The notes beneath the pieces are model-generated. The model had not been told where the DNA came from, ran no database searches, and saw only the letters and a list, made by a program, of their open reading frames with translations. DNA of 64,000 nt from assembly GCF_020184175.1 (NCBI RefSeq), contig NC_065532.1, forward strand, positions 23,994,001 through 24,058,000, given 5' to 3'. Below, one piece after another: positions 33,253-47,500 of this stretch. A program made the translations under genes and the position numbers. The first letter of the stretch is position 1; each line of letters begins with the position of its first letter. This DNA comes from Aphis gossypii (lineage: Eukaryota; Arthropoda; Insecta; Hemiptera; Aphididae).

Positions 33253-35661
33253 TTTATCACAACTTGTATAATAAATTAATCTGTTCCATTCTCTACCATA
33301 CTTTAACGTATATCTTAAACCATGGTTTCTATAAATTATGGATATACCCATACAGTCCTAGTTTTACATTTTCTATATTGACCCCATACAGGAAAATTTA
33401 TCAAAAACAATTTTTCCTAATCTGTACAAGATGATTCAAATTGCCATTATATTACCTATACCTATCTTCTGCCACATCTTAGCAATCATTTTTTGCTATG
33501 GCAAATAAATACTGTTATCTTAATATTTCTATGTGACACATTAGGGTGGCGATTTAAGATTCAAGAAAGTACTATTTTAAAGTACTTTTTCTTTAAATAC
33601 TATCTTAAATCGTGCAGTATACTGAACAGTTGGAAGGACAGTGGTCAGTTCATGAGAAAATAAATCTATCTATTTAAATCTGTTTTGCCATGGGTCAGTT
33701 GTTTTTTTGGGACATTTGAGCTAAATCGAGCCCCGAGGTGTCGTTGCCCTGTGTGAGTAATTAGTGTTAATTGGTGTTTGTCATTACGTTACATTTGGCT
33801 TGTTGATGAAATAAAAGGGAATTAAAGAGTTTAAGTCTGTGTTAGTAATTTTTCTTTTAACAATACCTTACTTATCTATGAGGTCTACAATGGATCAAGA
33901 TCGTTTTAGTAATTTATCAATATTCTGTATTGAAAAAGATATTAAAATTGATCCTAGGCGGATTTTTTACCTAAATCATTCAGGTAAAAAGATTATTCGT
34001 GTAGGAGTTAAAATATTTTGGTGATGCATATTATATAAGAATACAAATGGTTTAATGTTTAATAATCAAATATGGGTTAACCAAGTATAATTTATATAAA
34101 AGTAAAAACTGACATTAAATAATAATATATATATATACACTAAACAGTACACAAACACTAACTATATTGTTACAAAATCTCTGCATCTTGTCCAATAACG
34201 ATAGGTGACGAGAGACTGATTCGGCTTCAAACGGTTATGTATACGGATCGTCTGCAGAGGCCATGATTTGTCCTGCAAGACATCATGGTGACCATTATAT
34301 AAGTGACAAAATATAATTCATAAAATCATATATTATATCGATATTTATAAAAAAAAAATTAAACAAAAATGAATCTTTCAAATGCTTATAAATAGCCTTA
34401 AAATAACCGAAATACTATATAAAGAGCTGGTAAAATTTTCAAGTATTTACGACTTATCCTTTTTGAATAATAACAAATATTATTGAAAATCGTTAGAGGA
34501 TAAATCGTTATCGTTACGCGATTTCGTAAAAATTTAAAATTCAAACGCTCATAACATTTTTTCTATAATGAGACTTCGAGTTTTCTCTATAGCTATTTAA
34601 AGGAAAACTGATGAAAAACTTAGAGTTGAATTTTTCAACCTTAGATATAAACACAAGAAATTTTATAAATTTTCATCAACAAAATTACTTGCAAATTTTC
34701 GCGATTTTGACATATTTCTTAAAAATTTGAACTTTGAACGCTAATAAAAAAAATAAAAACAATTTTGATTTTTTTTTTAACTACAATAAGAACAACTTGT
34801 AAGAAATCTTGTATTAAATTTCCAAGTTGTTTTGGGCACCCAAAATTGTTTATTAGCACTTCAAAAAAAAATACTCAGAAAAATCGAAAATTTCTATTAT
34901 CTATAAATAGCTCAGAAAAGTCAAAATATGTTGACTATATTCTATATATAGATAACGCTAAAATAAGCATTTTGTGAAAATTTAATTTATTTACAGACTT
35001 ACAGTTACAACCATATAAAAAAATTGAATTTGTCGAAAATTTTCGCCTAAAAATAAATAAGAACCAAAACCCAATACCATTATTATTTATTATTATAATT
35101 TAAAATAAAATTAAAAATATAAATCATTAATTTGTTTAGCGCTTAATACTTATGTATATCCTATAACCATAAAGATATTAATATTAACAGTGAAAGCTAG
35201 CTAACATTAAAAATATTATAAACAGATTTTCTAAAGAAAAAAATGAAAACTCGATTTTATTGTATTATAAACACGAGTATATAGGTACTATTTTTATTTA
35301 TATTACAATATATTAGATAATTTTTCTAATTTCTTAACTATGTATTTTATAATTAATAAAACAAGATTGTTTTGTAAACTATTGTTCTTTTTATTTTACT
35401 TGGACACATACTAATATAAAATCATACTTAAAGTAGGTATTTGAACAAGCAGACAACACAAAAAAATGTTTTCTTTAAATTGGTTTTAAATGTTAAACTA
35501 TTTTAGCTATGACTACCATATGAAATTATTTGGTAAAGAATCTAATGCAAAAAAGTCGGCAAGTGGGTACCGCTCTGCTGTACATTAGGGGGTGGGGTAG
35601 ACCTCGGACTAGGGTAGATTAAATTTGAATGCAATGATAAGTATCATTGTATACGAAAAAC
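33253..35661. other. Intergenic region with repeat-family fragments
   Basis: 34340-34990 shares diverged blocks with the TIR element copies (for example 'cttgtattaaatttccaag' against 'cttgtattacattttcaaa' in copy B). 35560-35590 carries the 'gggtaccgctctgctg' block seen inverted near 8497. No gene recognised. Confidence 0.5.
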
Positions 35662-37094
35662 GATTCTGAACGGAGATGATTTGTCAGTCTATAATATATT
35701 ATAATTAAATATTGTCATATATTCTATTTTGAAACAAATATTCCGATTTCATAAAAATTTAAAACTCAAACGCTCAAAACATTTTTCCTATAATGACTCT
35801 TAAAATTTTCTCTATAGCTTTTTGAAGCAAAACTTATGGGAAATCTTGTATTAAATTTTCTACTCTTAGCTACCTATACAAACAATTTTATGAATTTTGA
35901 ACTACAAAATAATTTGCAAATATTCATGATTTTGACGAGTTTTTGTCAAAATTTGAACTTCAAATGCTAATAAAAAAAAATTGTGGCTATGTATTCTTAT
36001 AATTTTTTAATCACTATAAGAATAACATATGAGGAACTTTGTATAAAATTTTCAAGTATTTTGATAGGGCCAAAAAAATTTTATCGACCCTTCAAAAAAA
36101 AATTTTCAGAAAAATTGAAAATGTCAGTTGTCTATAAATAGCTCAAAAAAACTCAAAATATTATGAAAATTAAATCAAGTAAATAAAATGCCAATCTAAA
36201 TAACTGGTAAAATTTTCAAGTATCTACGACTTATACTTTTTGAATTATAACAAATATCAAAAATCGTTTGAGGCTAAACTGTTATTTAACGCGGTTTTTG
36301 TAAAAATTTAAATTTCAAACACTCATAAAAATTTTTTGTCTGAATGCGGTAGAGTTTTTTTTACAGATATTTGAAGAAAAATGTATGGAGAACCTTGTAC
36401 CAAATTTTCAAAACTTAGTTATAAAAGAAAAAAATTTTATGATTTTTCAACTTCAAAATTACTTGCAAATTTTCGCGTTTTCGACAGATTTTGTAAAAAT
36501 TTGAACTAAAAACGCTTATAAAAAAAAATTGTGACTAACGATTTTTAATTTTTTTTAGCTATAATAAAAACAACTCATAAGGAACCTTGTATTACATTTT
36601 CAAAACTTTTTGGTCATCCAAAAATTTTTTATCGACACTTTAAAAAAAATTTCTCAAAAAAATCGAAAATTTCAGTGGTCTATAAATAACACAAAAAAAG
36701 TCAAAATTTTTTGAAAATTTAACTATATACGGATACCACTGACATTAACATTTGGTGAAAATTTCAAGTATTTTCAGTGATTAGTTTTTGAATTACAACC
36801 ATAAAAAAAAATCGATTTGGTCGAAAACTGGTTTTGCGTAAAAATTGCTGTTTTTCCGTCATTTTTTTTTTGTTTTTCTCGATTTTTTTGAAAACTGTTG
36901 GAAAATGTTAACTTTTTACCTCTATAATGCACCAAGGATATTCACTTTTACATCGGAAACCACCCCCATAGTTTGAAATTGGAGCATTATTTCGACTAGT
37001 TATGCTGTACACACACACAAAAACAAAAAAAAAAAAAAAAAAAAAAACACACACCATTGTAAAATCAATACATTCATCACTTCGTTCAGAATCT
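35662..37094 (-). mobile_element. Non-coding TIR repeat element, copy B
   Basis: About 1.4 kb in opposite orientation to copy A (7195-8410). It has the same inverted ends ('gattctgaacgg' at 35662, 'cgttcagaatc' to about 37093) and a matching subterminal block 'gatgatttgtcag'. Interior is AT-rich with several degenerate internal units. A homopolymer A tract lies near 37027-37047. Confidence 0.65.
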
Positions 37095-40000
37095 AAAAAA
37101 TAATACAAGTTGGACTACTTTGTATACCAAATTCTCGAAACTTGATGGACGAAGAAGCTTTCAAACTTATAAAAATTTATATAGGTTTTTACATTTATTA
37201 TAACTACCTATTTCCGTCATATTAGCTAAATTAAAGTTAAATAATGAATTAATATTTATTATACTAATTTATCAAATAAATACTGAAATATTCATTGGCA
37301 ATCTATGCAATTAAATAATATTGTGGTTAACATTTCTGAAATAAGGCCATAAGAGAGTTATTTGCAAGCAATTTTTTATTTAGGTAAATGTTTTTTTTTA
37401 ATTCGTTTATTTCATTTGTATTTCTAATATTAGTCGCCTACAAATAATTAATTTCTCTATGGCGCTACATCAGGTTCTATTAGTAGAATAATAATACTAT
37501 TGTTTAATCTAGACATATAAACTTAAAACTATGTATAGTAGGTTTGGTAGGTACTTAATAGTACTTAATATCAGCTACCTACTTAAAGGTTAGAACTTCA
37601 AAGCATAATATACCTATTTTAGGTACCTACTGTTTATTAATTATATTATGGTCATATAGCTAGGGTGGGAGTCTAGGAATATTGGTGCATCCGATTTGCA
37701 TGCCCTACATAATTTTATTAATAATGAAATAATTTAACTTACTATTCCACTGAAAGAACGGGCTTTTGTAATTTGTTACATTACACTCATTAAGTAAAAT
37801 ATATAAATATCTATTGGAGAATATGACACTGTTAATATTAAGTACTAAATAGAAAGATTGTAGTTTAGTGTAATAAAGTGAATGTATATTAGTATATTAA
37901 ATTTGTACATGGTATATTTTAAATGAATAATTACCGATTAGTGCAGTAAAAACCGGGTGTGCAGAGTGTGCTACACAGGTCACAGGCCTCATACTATATT
38001 GCAGGGCCTCAAAAATATTATAATACGGCCATACAGGTCCTCTAGGTCTAGATTTTGGTTTGCACACAGGCCTCGAGTAGTCTAGTTACAGCACTGTTAC
38101 CTATAATAATAATATGAAATTTGGTGGAGTTTTTTAAATAATAATAATAATGTTGTCTTTTAAGTCATATTTAATTTGGAAAAGCGTATTATATATGAAT
38201 ATAAATTGTATATGAATACAGTTTAAAATTAAAATATTTTAATCTAGAAATTAATCATTTGTAACAACTATAACATAGTGTTTTTATACATGTGTTTTTT
38301 TTTTAATTTGAAAAGTTATAATATAATAAGTGTAGGTATAGGTAATAAATAAAAACTATTATCGATATACGGCATATAATTCGGACAAAGTCCTTTATGA
38401 GGTGGCATGCAATTCGGACATTTTTTTTTTTTTGGCATACAATTCGGATGCAGCCAGGAATGGGAATGTAATGCCTTATAAAATCCTAAAAGATGCTTTA
38501 ATGTCCTAAACATTAAAATAATGCACTAAAAATGCAGGTGAATTGTTTTTATTTTTAATAAATGTAGTACTTATACATTTTAAATAATATTTGATTAAAT
38601 TAATTAAATTTTAATAAAAGTGTTTAAAATAATTTTTCCATAGGCAGAACTACAACTTGCATTTCGTTTAATCTAAATAAATAAGTATTTACTTATATAT
38701 TTTTTTTTAACTATTTTAATAGATTTAGATAATATATGGTATTCATTTACTTATACTCTGAACTGTTACACTGAATCACTAGATTGTTTAAGATTTTCGA
38801 ATAAAAACAATCTTCTGTTATCCACCAGTTAATTTTAAATTGTTGTTGACAGAGAAGCTCCTTTCAATGTTTACCGAAGTGATGGGACATGGGTTAAGAA
38901 GTTAAAAAACGTTAAATCATTTACTGTAAAATCATCCGAAATTTCATTTGTACAAAAAAAAAAATATATAAATTTATATAAAACTAAAATCTTAAAATAC
39001 AATTTCAAGTTTGAATTTTAGACTCAAAAACTTCGATAATGCCCTAGCATTAGAATGGTTATTAGCATAGAAATACTTAGTAGTACTCTATAATCTACTC
39101 TTGTATAAATAAGGTACACAATAAGTTAATATAATACATTTTTAAAACCTACCTAGTTAATATGTTAACAATACCTATACTAGTAAACTTTTTCTAATCT
39201 ATAAAAATTATTTCTTGAAAATCAAGACTATTTTTTTCTACCATCTCCAAGTAATTGCAAGTAATTGCAATGACTTCTTGGACATTAATGATTATTAATT
39301 AACTAGGTAGGTTGGTACTATATAGTGTGATCTAAATTTATTATTCATTCTAAATTCAAGTGAATCAACCAATTAAGCATGCTAAATTAAGCTTTTTGAG
39401 GCAAACCAAAATGGGATTGTGGGTAGGCAGATACCGGGCATTGGATTTAGTACAATAAAACTTTTTTACAATGATATACTATTAAATAAATAATAAAAAA
39501 TGTAGATAAAAACTGTGGATGTATAATGGTAGTTTGCTTCACACCTAAACATTGTTCATCAATCATTACACTATTGGATTAAAATATTATACACATTATG
39601 TATAATATTTTGTTCTATGATTATAATTATGAGAAATGTTTTGTTTAATGTTCATATCTATAATTCAACGTATCCATTTATTTATAAATCAAAATTCTAT
39701 ACTGAATAAAAACACTTCATGATACATGCAATCTTATTTATTTATTTATATAGGTACATACTTTTACTTTTTTGACATTTCTATGAAATAGTGTATGATG
39801 ATTATTAATAAAAATGTAAACTAAATAATAAAATAAAATATATAACTCTTAACTGTATGGTCTATATTATGTATATTATACAGACATTTGAAACTTTTTT
39901 TCATCTGGAAAAATAATATATCTAGTATTAAAATCTAATAAATAATAATAGTAGTGGGTAGATTAGCATTGATTACTTCATACTTGAACTTATTCATTAA

Positions 40001-41503
40001 TAATTTAATATAATAATGTATTTTATGACTAAAAGTTTTTGCTTTTAATATTGTTTTATTAAACAAATGTATTTTATTAATAAATTAATAAATAAAAATA
40101 TATATTCTATAATAAAGATAAATTAACATTTTAATACTTATCCAAGTCTGTATTTTTTATCTTTAGAATAAAAAAAAAAATTATTTACTAAATTCTTCAA
40201 ATTAACTTTTAGTTTCGTTATTAATATCATTTTACTAATATATTTAAAGTGCCATAGGTACATAAGCATATTATAATAATTTATTAAGAGTCACAAAATT
40301 GTGGTAATGAAAATAAATATTTTATATTCATTAATTGTATATGCTACATACCCACATTAAGTAATTAAATCAAAACAAAAATAAAAATATTAAATAATTT
40401 ATTTTTATGAATAAAAAAAAAATATATAAATATGGATACGATATACATGATGTCAATAATAATAAAAAGTATATTACTAGGCAATTGATTATACTTAAAT
40501 GATAATAATTGTTAAAAATTAATAAGTTTTTAATATTAATAAAATGGTAGATTCTATCTCTAGGTGATTTTATATTATGTACCAATTTAATTCTTTAATT
40601 ATCAGTTAAATATAAAAAGATGCATACAAAAAAAAAAATATATATATAAGTATTTAATTCTTTAAAAACCTAAAACCTCACAAGGAATGAATAAGTGTAA
40701 GTTAATTTATAAATTCACAATAGCATTATACTAAAATATCAGAAGTTAAAATAAACATAATATTAATGTAAAATCTAGAGTTAAGTGACATATTTTTTTT
40801 TTCATTTCAATAAATAACTAAATTTACTCTTGAATATAAACACTCATTATTATAAGATATTTCACAATTTTTTTCTAACTTATTAATTATAACAATTAAT
40901 TATTATATATTAAAAATAATAATGTTATGAATAGAGTAAAGAAAAAAATTGTTCTTTATCATTTTCTCAATTTGAATTGATCATAATTAATAAATTATGA
41001 GCTAAATACAAAAGAAGTTAATAAATATTTTTTAATTATGAGTATTTTTTTTAAATAAACTTAAATTCCTGTTTAAATACTGGTATGTAAGTAATTTTAT
41101 TTTTTACAGAGTATTTTATAGATTCTTTACCTTAACATGTAAATATCAATATATGTTATATATTTAATAAACATGTATATTATTTATCATATATATTTTA
41201 AATATGTAAGAATTTTTTTGATCATAACATTCTATTCTATTACTCTAAGTTGACTTTCTTAGAATAACCATTAATATGTTTTTATTAGTTAGCTAAGTCA
41301 AGAATATTTGTCTACAATATTATAGTCACCTACTTTTGCAGTGTAATTATTTATTTTATTGCACATATAAATACATAATAGTTAAAAAAAAAAATGGACC
41401 GTTCCGTGTTTTTTTCTTTTAGGAGATGAATAACTTGTTTGCCGAAGCAGTGCAAGTATACGCTGTGGATAAGCGAGTAGATAATATTTATTGTATTTAA
41501 AAT
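37095..41503. other. Gene-poor AT-rich intergenic region
   Basis: No credible coding region. One small direct repeat at 38375-38460 has three copies of a 'gcatacaattcgga' type motif, which read on the minus strand gives repeated P-N-C/Y-M-P; no protein family recognised. The right end is expected to contain the Klc 3' untranslated region, which runs leftwards from 41504. Confidence 0.5.
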
Positions 41504-44500
41504 CTACTTCTGTTGACCATCTGTTCCAGATTTCTGTAAAAATAAATACAATTTTTTTTTGAACATAGATACTTTTTTATCCTATGATATAAATGTATTA
41601 TAATTTTATCTATTTTAAATAATGTGTAATATAGGCTGAAGTAAAATTGCAAAAAAAAATAAATAATATAACACGCACATACATATAATATAGGTGTATA
41701 TACAAATTACACACATATAATATATATATATTTATATATATATATATTATGTTATAAGTAAGAAGAAGATTTTTAAAACATTTATTCCCAGAAATAGTTG
41801 TTAAGTGCAGAATAAAGTGCAATTTTTTAAGAACGTGTTTTTGAAAATAAATTTTATTTTTAATTATTACTAAGTTTACGCAGTAATTTGTGTTCTAATG
41901 TGTTCCTAATCAGATATCAGTACAAATAATAAGGAAAAATAAATAATTATAATAAAATAATAAAACTAAGAAATACAATTTTTAATTATTCAATACTACA
42001 ATCAGTAATTAAAGATAAATGGTTTACTTAAAAAATGAAACCAATTTTGATTGATTATCCACATAAATTCAACTTTTAATAATTAATTAAAATTTATAAT
42101 AATTCAAAATTGTTTTAAATCAAATACAATTACAAATAATAATAATAATAATAATAAATAATAATAATTATAATTATAATAAATGTATGATGTTAAAAAT
42201 AATAAATAAATAAAATAATAAACAATAAAATTATAAGTATTTTTTTAGTATAAAATAATGTCCCACAGCCACAGCCTCGATAATTTCTCTCCAGATACAT
42301 TTAATCAGGCAGAAGAGGAGTTGTTCAGCCCTAGAGCACTGAATAGTTTTGTTTTCAATCCGCTTTGTTTGCCCAACTCAGCCCCGCTCTGTCATAACAA
42401 ATATAACCGACATTCTTAAACTTTTTCTCTTCTCGCTCAGTATTTATTCTCTAGAACCCTAAAGTCTTTACAGTGTATCATTCATTTATAGAGGATTAAC
42501 AACTATTGAAAAGCATTTATTCTAAAATGTGTTAATAAAACAAAATGCTAGCTACAATTCTATTATACATAGATCTGAATTGTACATAAAAGATCAAAAA
42601 ATGAATAAAAATAAGCAATAATATCGTAGTTACATGTGACATGCATTAAATGTTATTCAAATCAAGAGCAAAATTTAATATAAAAAAAAAAAAAAAAAAT
42701 TGTAATTACAAACCTCATCTAATTTTGTTCCAGTAGAACTAGTATCATACTCCAGTGATTCCCTAGAACCAATCAAACGACTTGATCGGTTTCTCCTGTC
42801 ATTACTATTTACACTACTAGTTGATCCACTAAGAATTTGTGCAACTTTGGCTTGTTTTACTATATCAAAAGCCTATGAAGATAAATCAAATTAACAGTAC
42901 ACAAACACATAATAAACTAAAATTAATAATGTTTATTTATAATAACATTTAAATGATAAATTATTTAGTTACTATAAAATCTATTATAAAATGACTATTT
43001 ATTTTTCATGAATATATTTTTATTGTTTTTACTTTTTACTCTTTAAATACTTGTATCTAGCAATGGTGAAGAAAGAAAGAATACAATTGGCAATAACATA
43101 TTATTGGATAATAAAAATAGATGAAATAAATAATAGATAAAGAACAATCAAACACCAATGAAATAAGACAAATTTAACTTGTTTTAAAAATATCTTGTAA
43201 GTTATTAACTTAAGGGATATTAAAATAATTAGGAAGTTTGTAACAGATAACTCACATAAATCAAGCATATCAACTTAAAATAAAACCATAATTGTACATA
43301 GAAATAATTACACTTCACCACTATCTTGTAATTTATATTGTAACTAAATAAAACAAAAAAACTTGTAAACCAAAAAAATAATTTAATTTTCACTCTTGTG
43401 TACCTCTTTTCTAGAACGTAATGCACAATCTTCAAGAGTTTCTGCAGCTTCATATTTTCCTTGTCTTCTATATAATGCTCCTAGATTTTTAAGTGTGGTA
43501 GTAACTGTTGGTGAATCTACTTTAGCAGCTTTATGCCAACCACCATACTCTGTATATGGTGCTGCACCTGTACTTTTGTTTTTATTTTCTTCACGTTCTT
43601 CAGCCACTTGCCATATTGGTTTATTATCCCCTGTAACATTACATTACTTATCCATTTAAAAAAAAAAGTCTTCTCTGGCATTTAAAAAATATGTTTATTG
43701 TGTAATAAAATATTTAACGTAATATAATATTCTTAAATGAATGTCATTAGTTTAATTATTTATTATAATTCATAGAAATGTATAACTATGTTTTACATAG
43801 AATTTAATTTTCAATTGTAATATTACAAACAGAGCTCAGATTCTAAGGTTCAACTACTTAATTTTGAATAAAAGTTAATTAACCAAAACAAGCTATATAT
43901 TTTTTCATTTTTAAAAAATGTTTACATTATTAGTTCTGTTTTCGGTAATTTATAGCATAAAACGCATATTTCAAGATCTATTGGATTAGATTGTTATTGA
44001 ATTAGATTTGGATAGTTCATTTTAGTGAAACAATATTTAAGTCTTATGAATAAAATTGAAACATTTTTATTTAAAAACTAATCATGTTAGGTATTTTCTT
44101 TTAACAAATGTCACATATGCACCGAATAAAATGACAAATATATACTAAACATAAATTATTTAATTTATTATGCCTTATAAGTTATAACAATATAATTAAT
44201 TTAATTATTCAAAACATATCATATTTTATACCCATGACTATGAAAATCTAATGTAATAAATAATAATAATTTAAATTTATTATACATTAACCAAATGAGA
44301 ACTTTTGATAAATCGTATATTTATATTAGTGTTTCCCAAAAATGTTTTCTACCTGACCCCTTAGTGGTGGTAAAAATGATTGCAGACTCCCTTAATAAAA
44401 ATACAATTTTTATTTTTTATAATACTATAGTATAGTATATAGTATTTTCAATTTATGTTTGCAGACCTTCTCCAGTACACATGGGGACCCCTAGGGATTT

Positions 44501-47500
44501 GCGAACCACAGTTTGGGAAACGCTGATTTATATAGTACATATTTTATATTGCATAAATTAAACATTTTAAGATGTTGTTAAGTGATAACAAATAATTTGT
44601 TTTTTTTTTTACCTACATGCTATATAATTAAATTGTATTGTTACATTTTTAATATTAAAGTAAATTGACCTCTTATCAAACTTAAAAGTATGAATCTAGT
44701 GCACCTTAAAAACTATTACTAATATTTTAATTTTAAAGCAAATAACAGATATTTTAAGTCTAAAAATCCTAAATAATATTATTAAGTCTGATAATAGGTT
44801 AATATACTCCAATAATAAAATTAATCAACACTAAACTAAATCTGTTGAATGTTTATTTGTTGAGTTATAAATGGTTCAGGGTGAAAAGAAATAAGAGTAT
44901 AGTCATTCAGATAAAAGAGTAAAATTTTATATCAAATAAACCATGAATAATTTTAACAAATTTTTATTATCCTCTGAATTACGAATTAGATTAATTCTAT
45001 ATTTTGAAATCATATTTAAATTGAATTTAATCATGAAACATTTATAAATAATATAAATAATATAAAAGCTGAATACCAAAAAATTAAAACAAATTGCAAG
45101 AAACATGCAATATAATTTAATAACTACTATCTATTATCTATTTCTAAAAAAATTAATTTTTAAAATAAACTATTCTAATAGGCAAACTTAAAAAATGTAT
45201 AATAAAACTTATATAAATGTACCAAAATACTCAAAATATCTAATAGTAATAATAATAATAATGGTAATTAATTAACAAGTTATTAATAAATATAAGTAAT
45301 ATGAATAGAGTAATCTTATAAATATTCACATAACAATAATTACCTTTCTTTTCTAAATATATATTGCCATACTATTATATATTGATATAAATCAATAGTA
45401 TTTTATTTTCATATATGTATATATTTATTGTTAATTAAATGCAAAATAACCAAAATTATTTTTTTAATATTACAATATAAATTTTATTTGAAAATAAAAA
45501 ACTTCATGGTAATCTTAAGGTAAATTATTCCAACGTATTTGAAATTTTTATGTTATGCACTTTTGTTATTGTCATCAACTATGAACTGTATAAATCAGAT
45601 AAAACTATTTCAGTAATTTATGTACCTCACAGTTAATAAAAAATTAAAATTAAAAATTTGAGTTGAGTCCATGATATTATATCAACATTAGCATATAATA
45701 AAAATTAATTAATTAGATTATATTGACCGTATTTGACATTATCAGTCATAAAAATTTTATTCTAATAATTAAACCCTATACTACTAAAATTTAAACTTTT
45801 AATAGTTGTTACTGTATAAAATAATGCTTAGTAAATTAGTTTAATTTAGTTTTTTAAAATCTCTTACAAATATAATAAAAAAAATATGTAAAACATAAAA
45901 TTGAAATATTATTTATTAAAACTGAAATTTTCAGACAATTAATTATTATGGAAATAAAGTACTATTGATTATATTTTAATAAAATAATTAACATATTAAA
46001 TAATAGAAAAAACTTATACCCTAAGAGATTGAATATCTTTGGTTATAATATTAGTAAAGAGATTCAATGTCATAACAAAAAATAAAATAAATTTATATAA
46101 TAAAATAATACAATTTATTTGAACATTTAAAAATATGTATTAAGCACCATGCATTGTAAACTAAAATTTGAATATTTAATATATACTAAAGCCAAACAAT
46201 AATAAAACAGATCAATATAAATACGAAAAAAAAAATTATAAAAACAAGAATTTTGTATTAGCTAATTTATCTTTTAGGAAGTTACTTTTACTTAATTTTA
46301 TACCATATAGTATTTTTATTATAATAAATATGTATCAGATCTTATAACCATATGTAATTATAGGAATGTATGTAATCTACCCTGTAACCTTTCTTATTCT
46401 TATAACTTAACAATTAATAGTAAATTTTTATGCTTTGGAATTATTATTATTAGCCATTGATGCCCATTCCTTTTCGTCACCTAATAAAAAAAAATGTAAA
46501 CAGTACGTTTACCTCTCTTGTTTACAAAACTTTAAAGGGTTGATAATTTACATGCATTTTAAAATTTAGTTATGTGTGTATTTTTTTAAGTATTTGCACA
46601 GATACATATATTTTAAGCTATAAATATCTGTTTAATGGCAAATTTAAGTGTTTAAATTCTTATAAATCTCAAGATATAAGTAACTTACCATCAATTGTTC
46701 CAAACTCTCTTTCGTGAGCTCTAGTTAACACCTGTTTGTATAATATTTCAGCTTCCTTATATTTTCCTTGTTTTAAGTAACACGAAGCTAAATTATTTTT
46801 GGTTTTAGCTACATTAGGATCATCTGGTCCTAACTTTTTTTCATATATTTCCAATGCGCGTTGATAATATCGTTCTACTTCTTCATATTTACCCTATAAA
46901 TTAAATCAAGTGTTAATTTTTGTTAACCTTTTGTACTAAAATTTATCAATAAACTTAATTTATCAATAAAAAAAATGAATTCATTAAGTATAATATACTA
47001 AAAACATAGAATTTTTTTTTACATTTTGACATGATGACATCTTATAAAATCAATTAATGCTGGCTGCATGTACAAAAAAGCATGACTCATTATCACGTTT
47101 CACCTGAGCCAAGTGTTTGGCTATGATTGGACATGACAAAAAAAAATTCTCCGTTCGTGAGCAGCACATACAGCGAAAAATGAATGACATGCTTGTGCAT
47201 GTATGAGTGCAAATAAATGTTAATTTATTGAAAAAAATGTAATTTTCAATTAACTCCTTCTTTGTATTATACCAAATATTGATAATTCAATTAAATTCAT
47301 AAAAGTATGCAATTTTTCATCAGTTTTCTTATGACGTTATCACGTAAAATTGTAGTCCGTACACAGACTTTACAGACAACCTAGTTTTTTTATTTTTACT
47401 ATAGACAAATAATTCATAATAATAAAAGCAATTTGTTATTTGCTGTCCTTAAATTGTTATTAATAATAATAATCATATAATGTAAATATCTACATCTTAA

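Noticed and set aside
43383..43403. Read-through extension of the Klc exon to a stop (VHKSEN ending)
   Set aside because: A good donor and an in-phase, conserved next exon explain the sequence better; intron retention is possible but unsupported.
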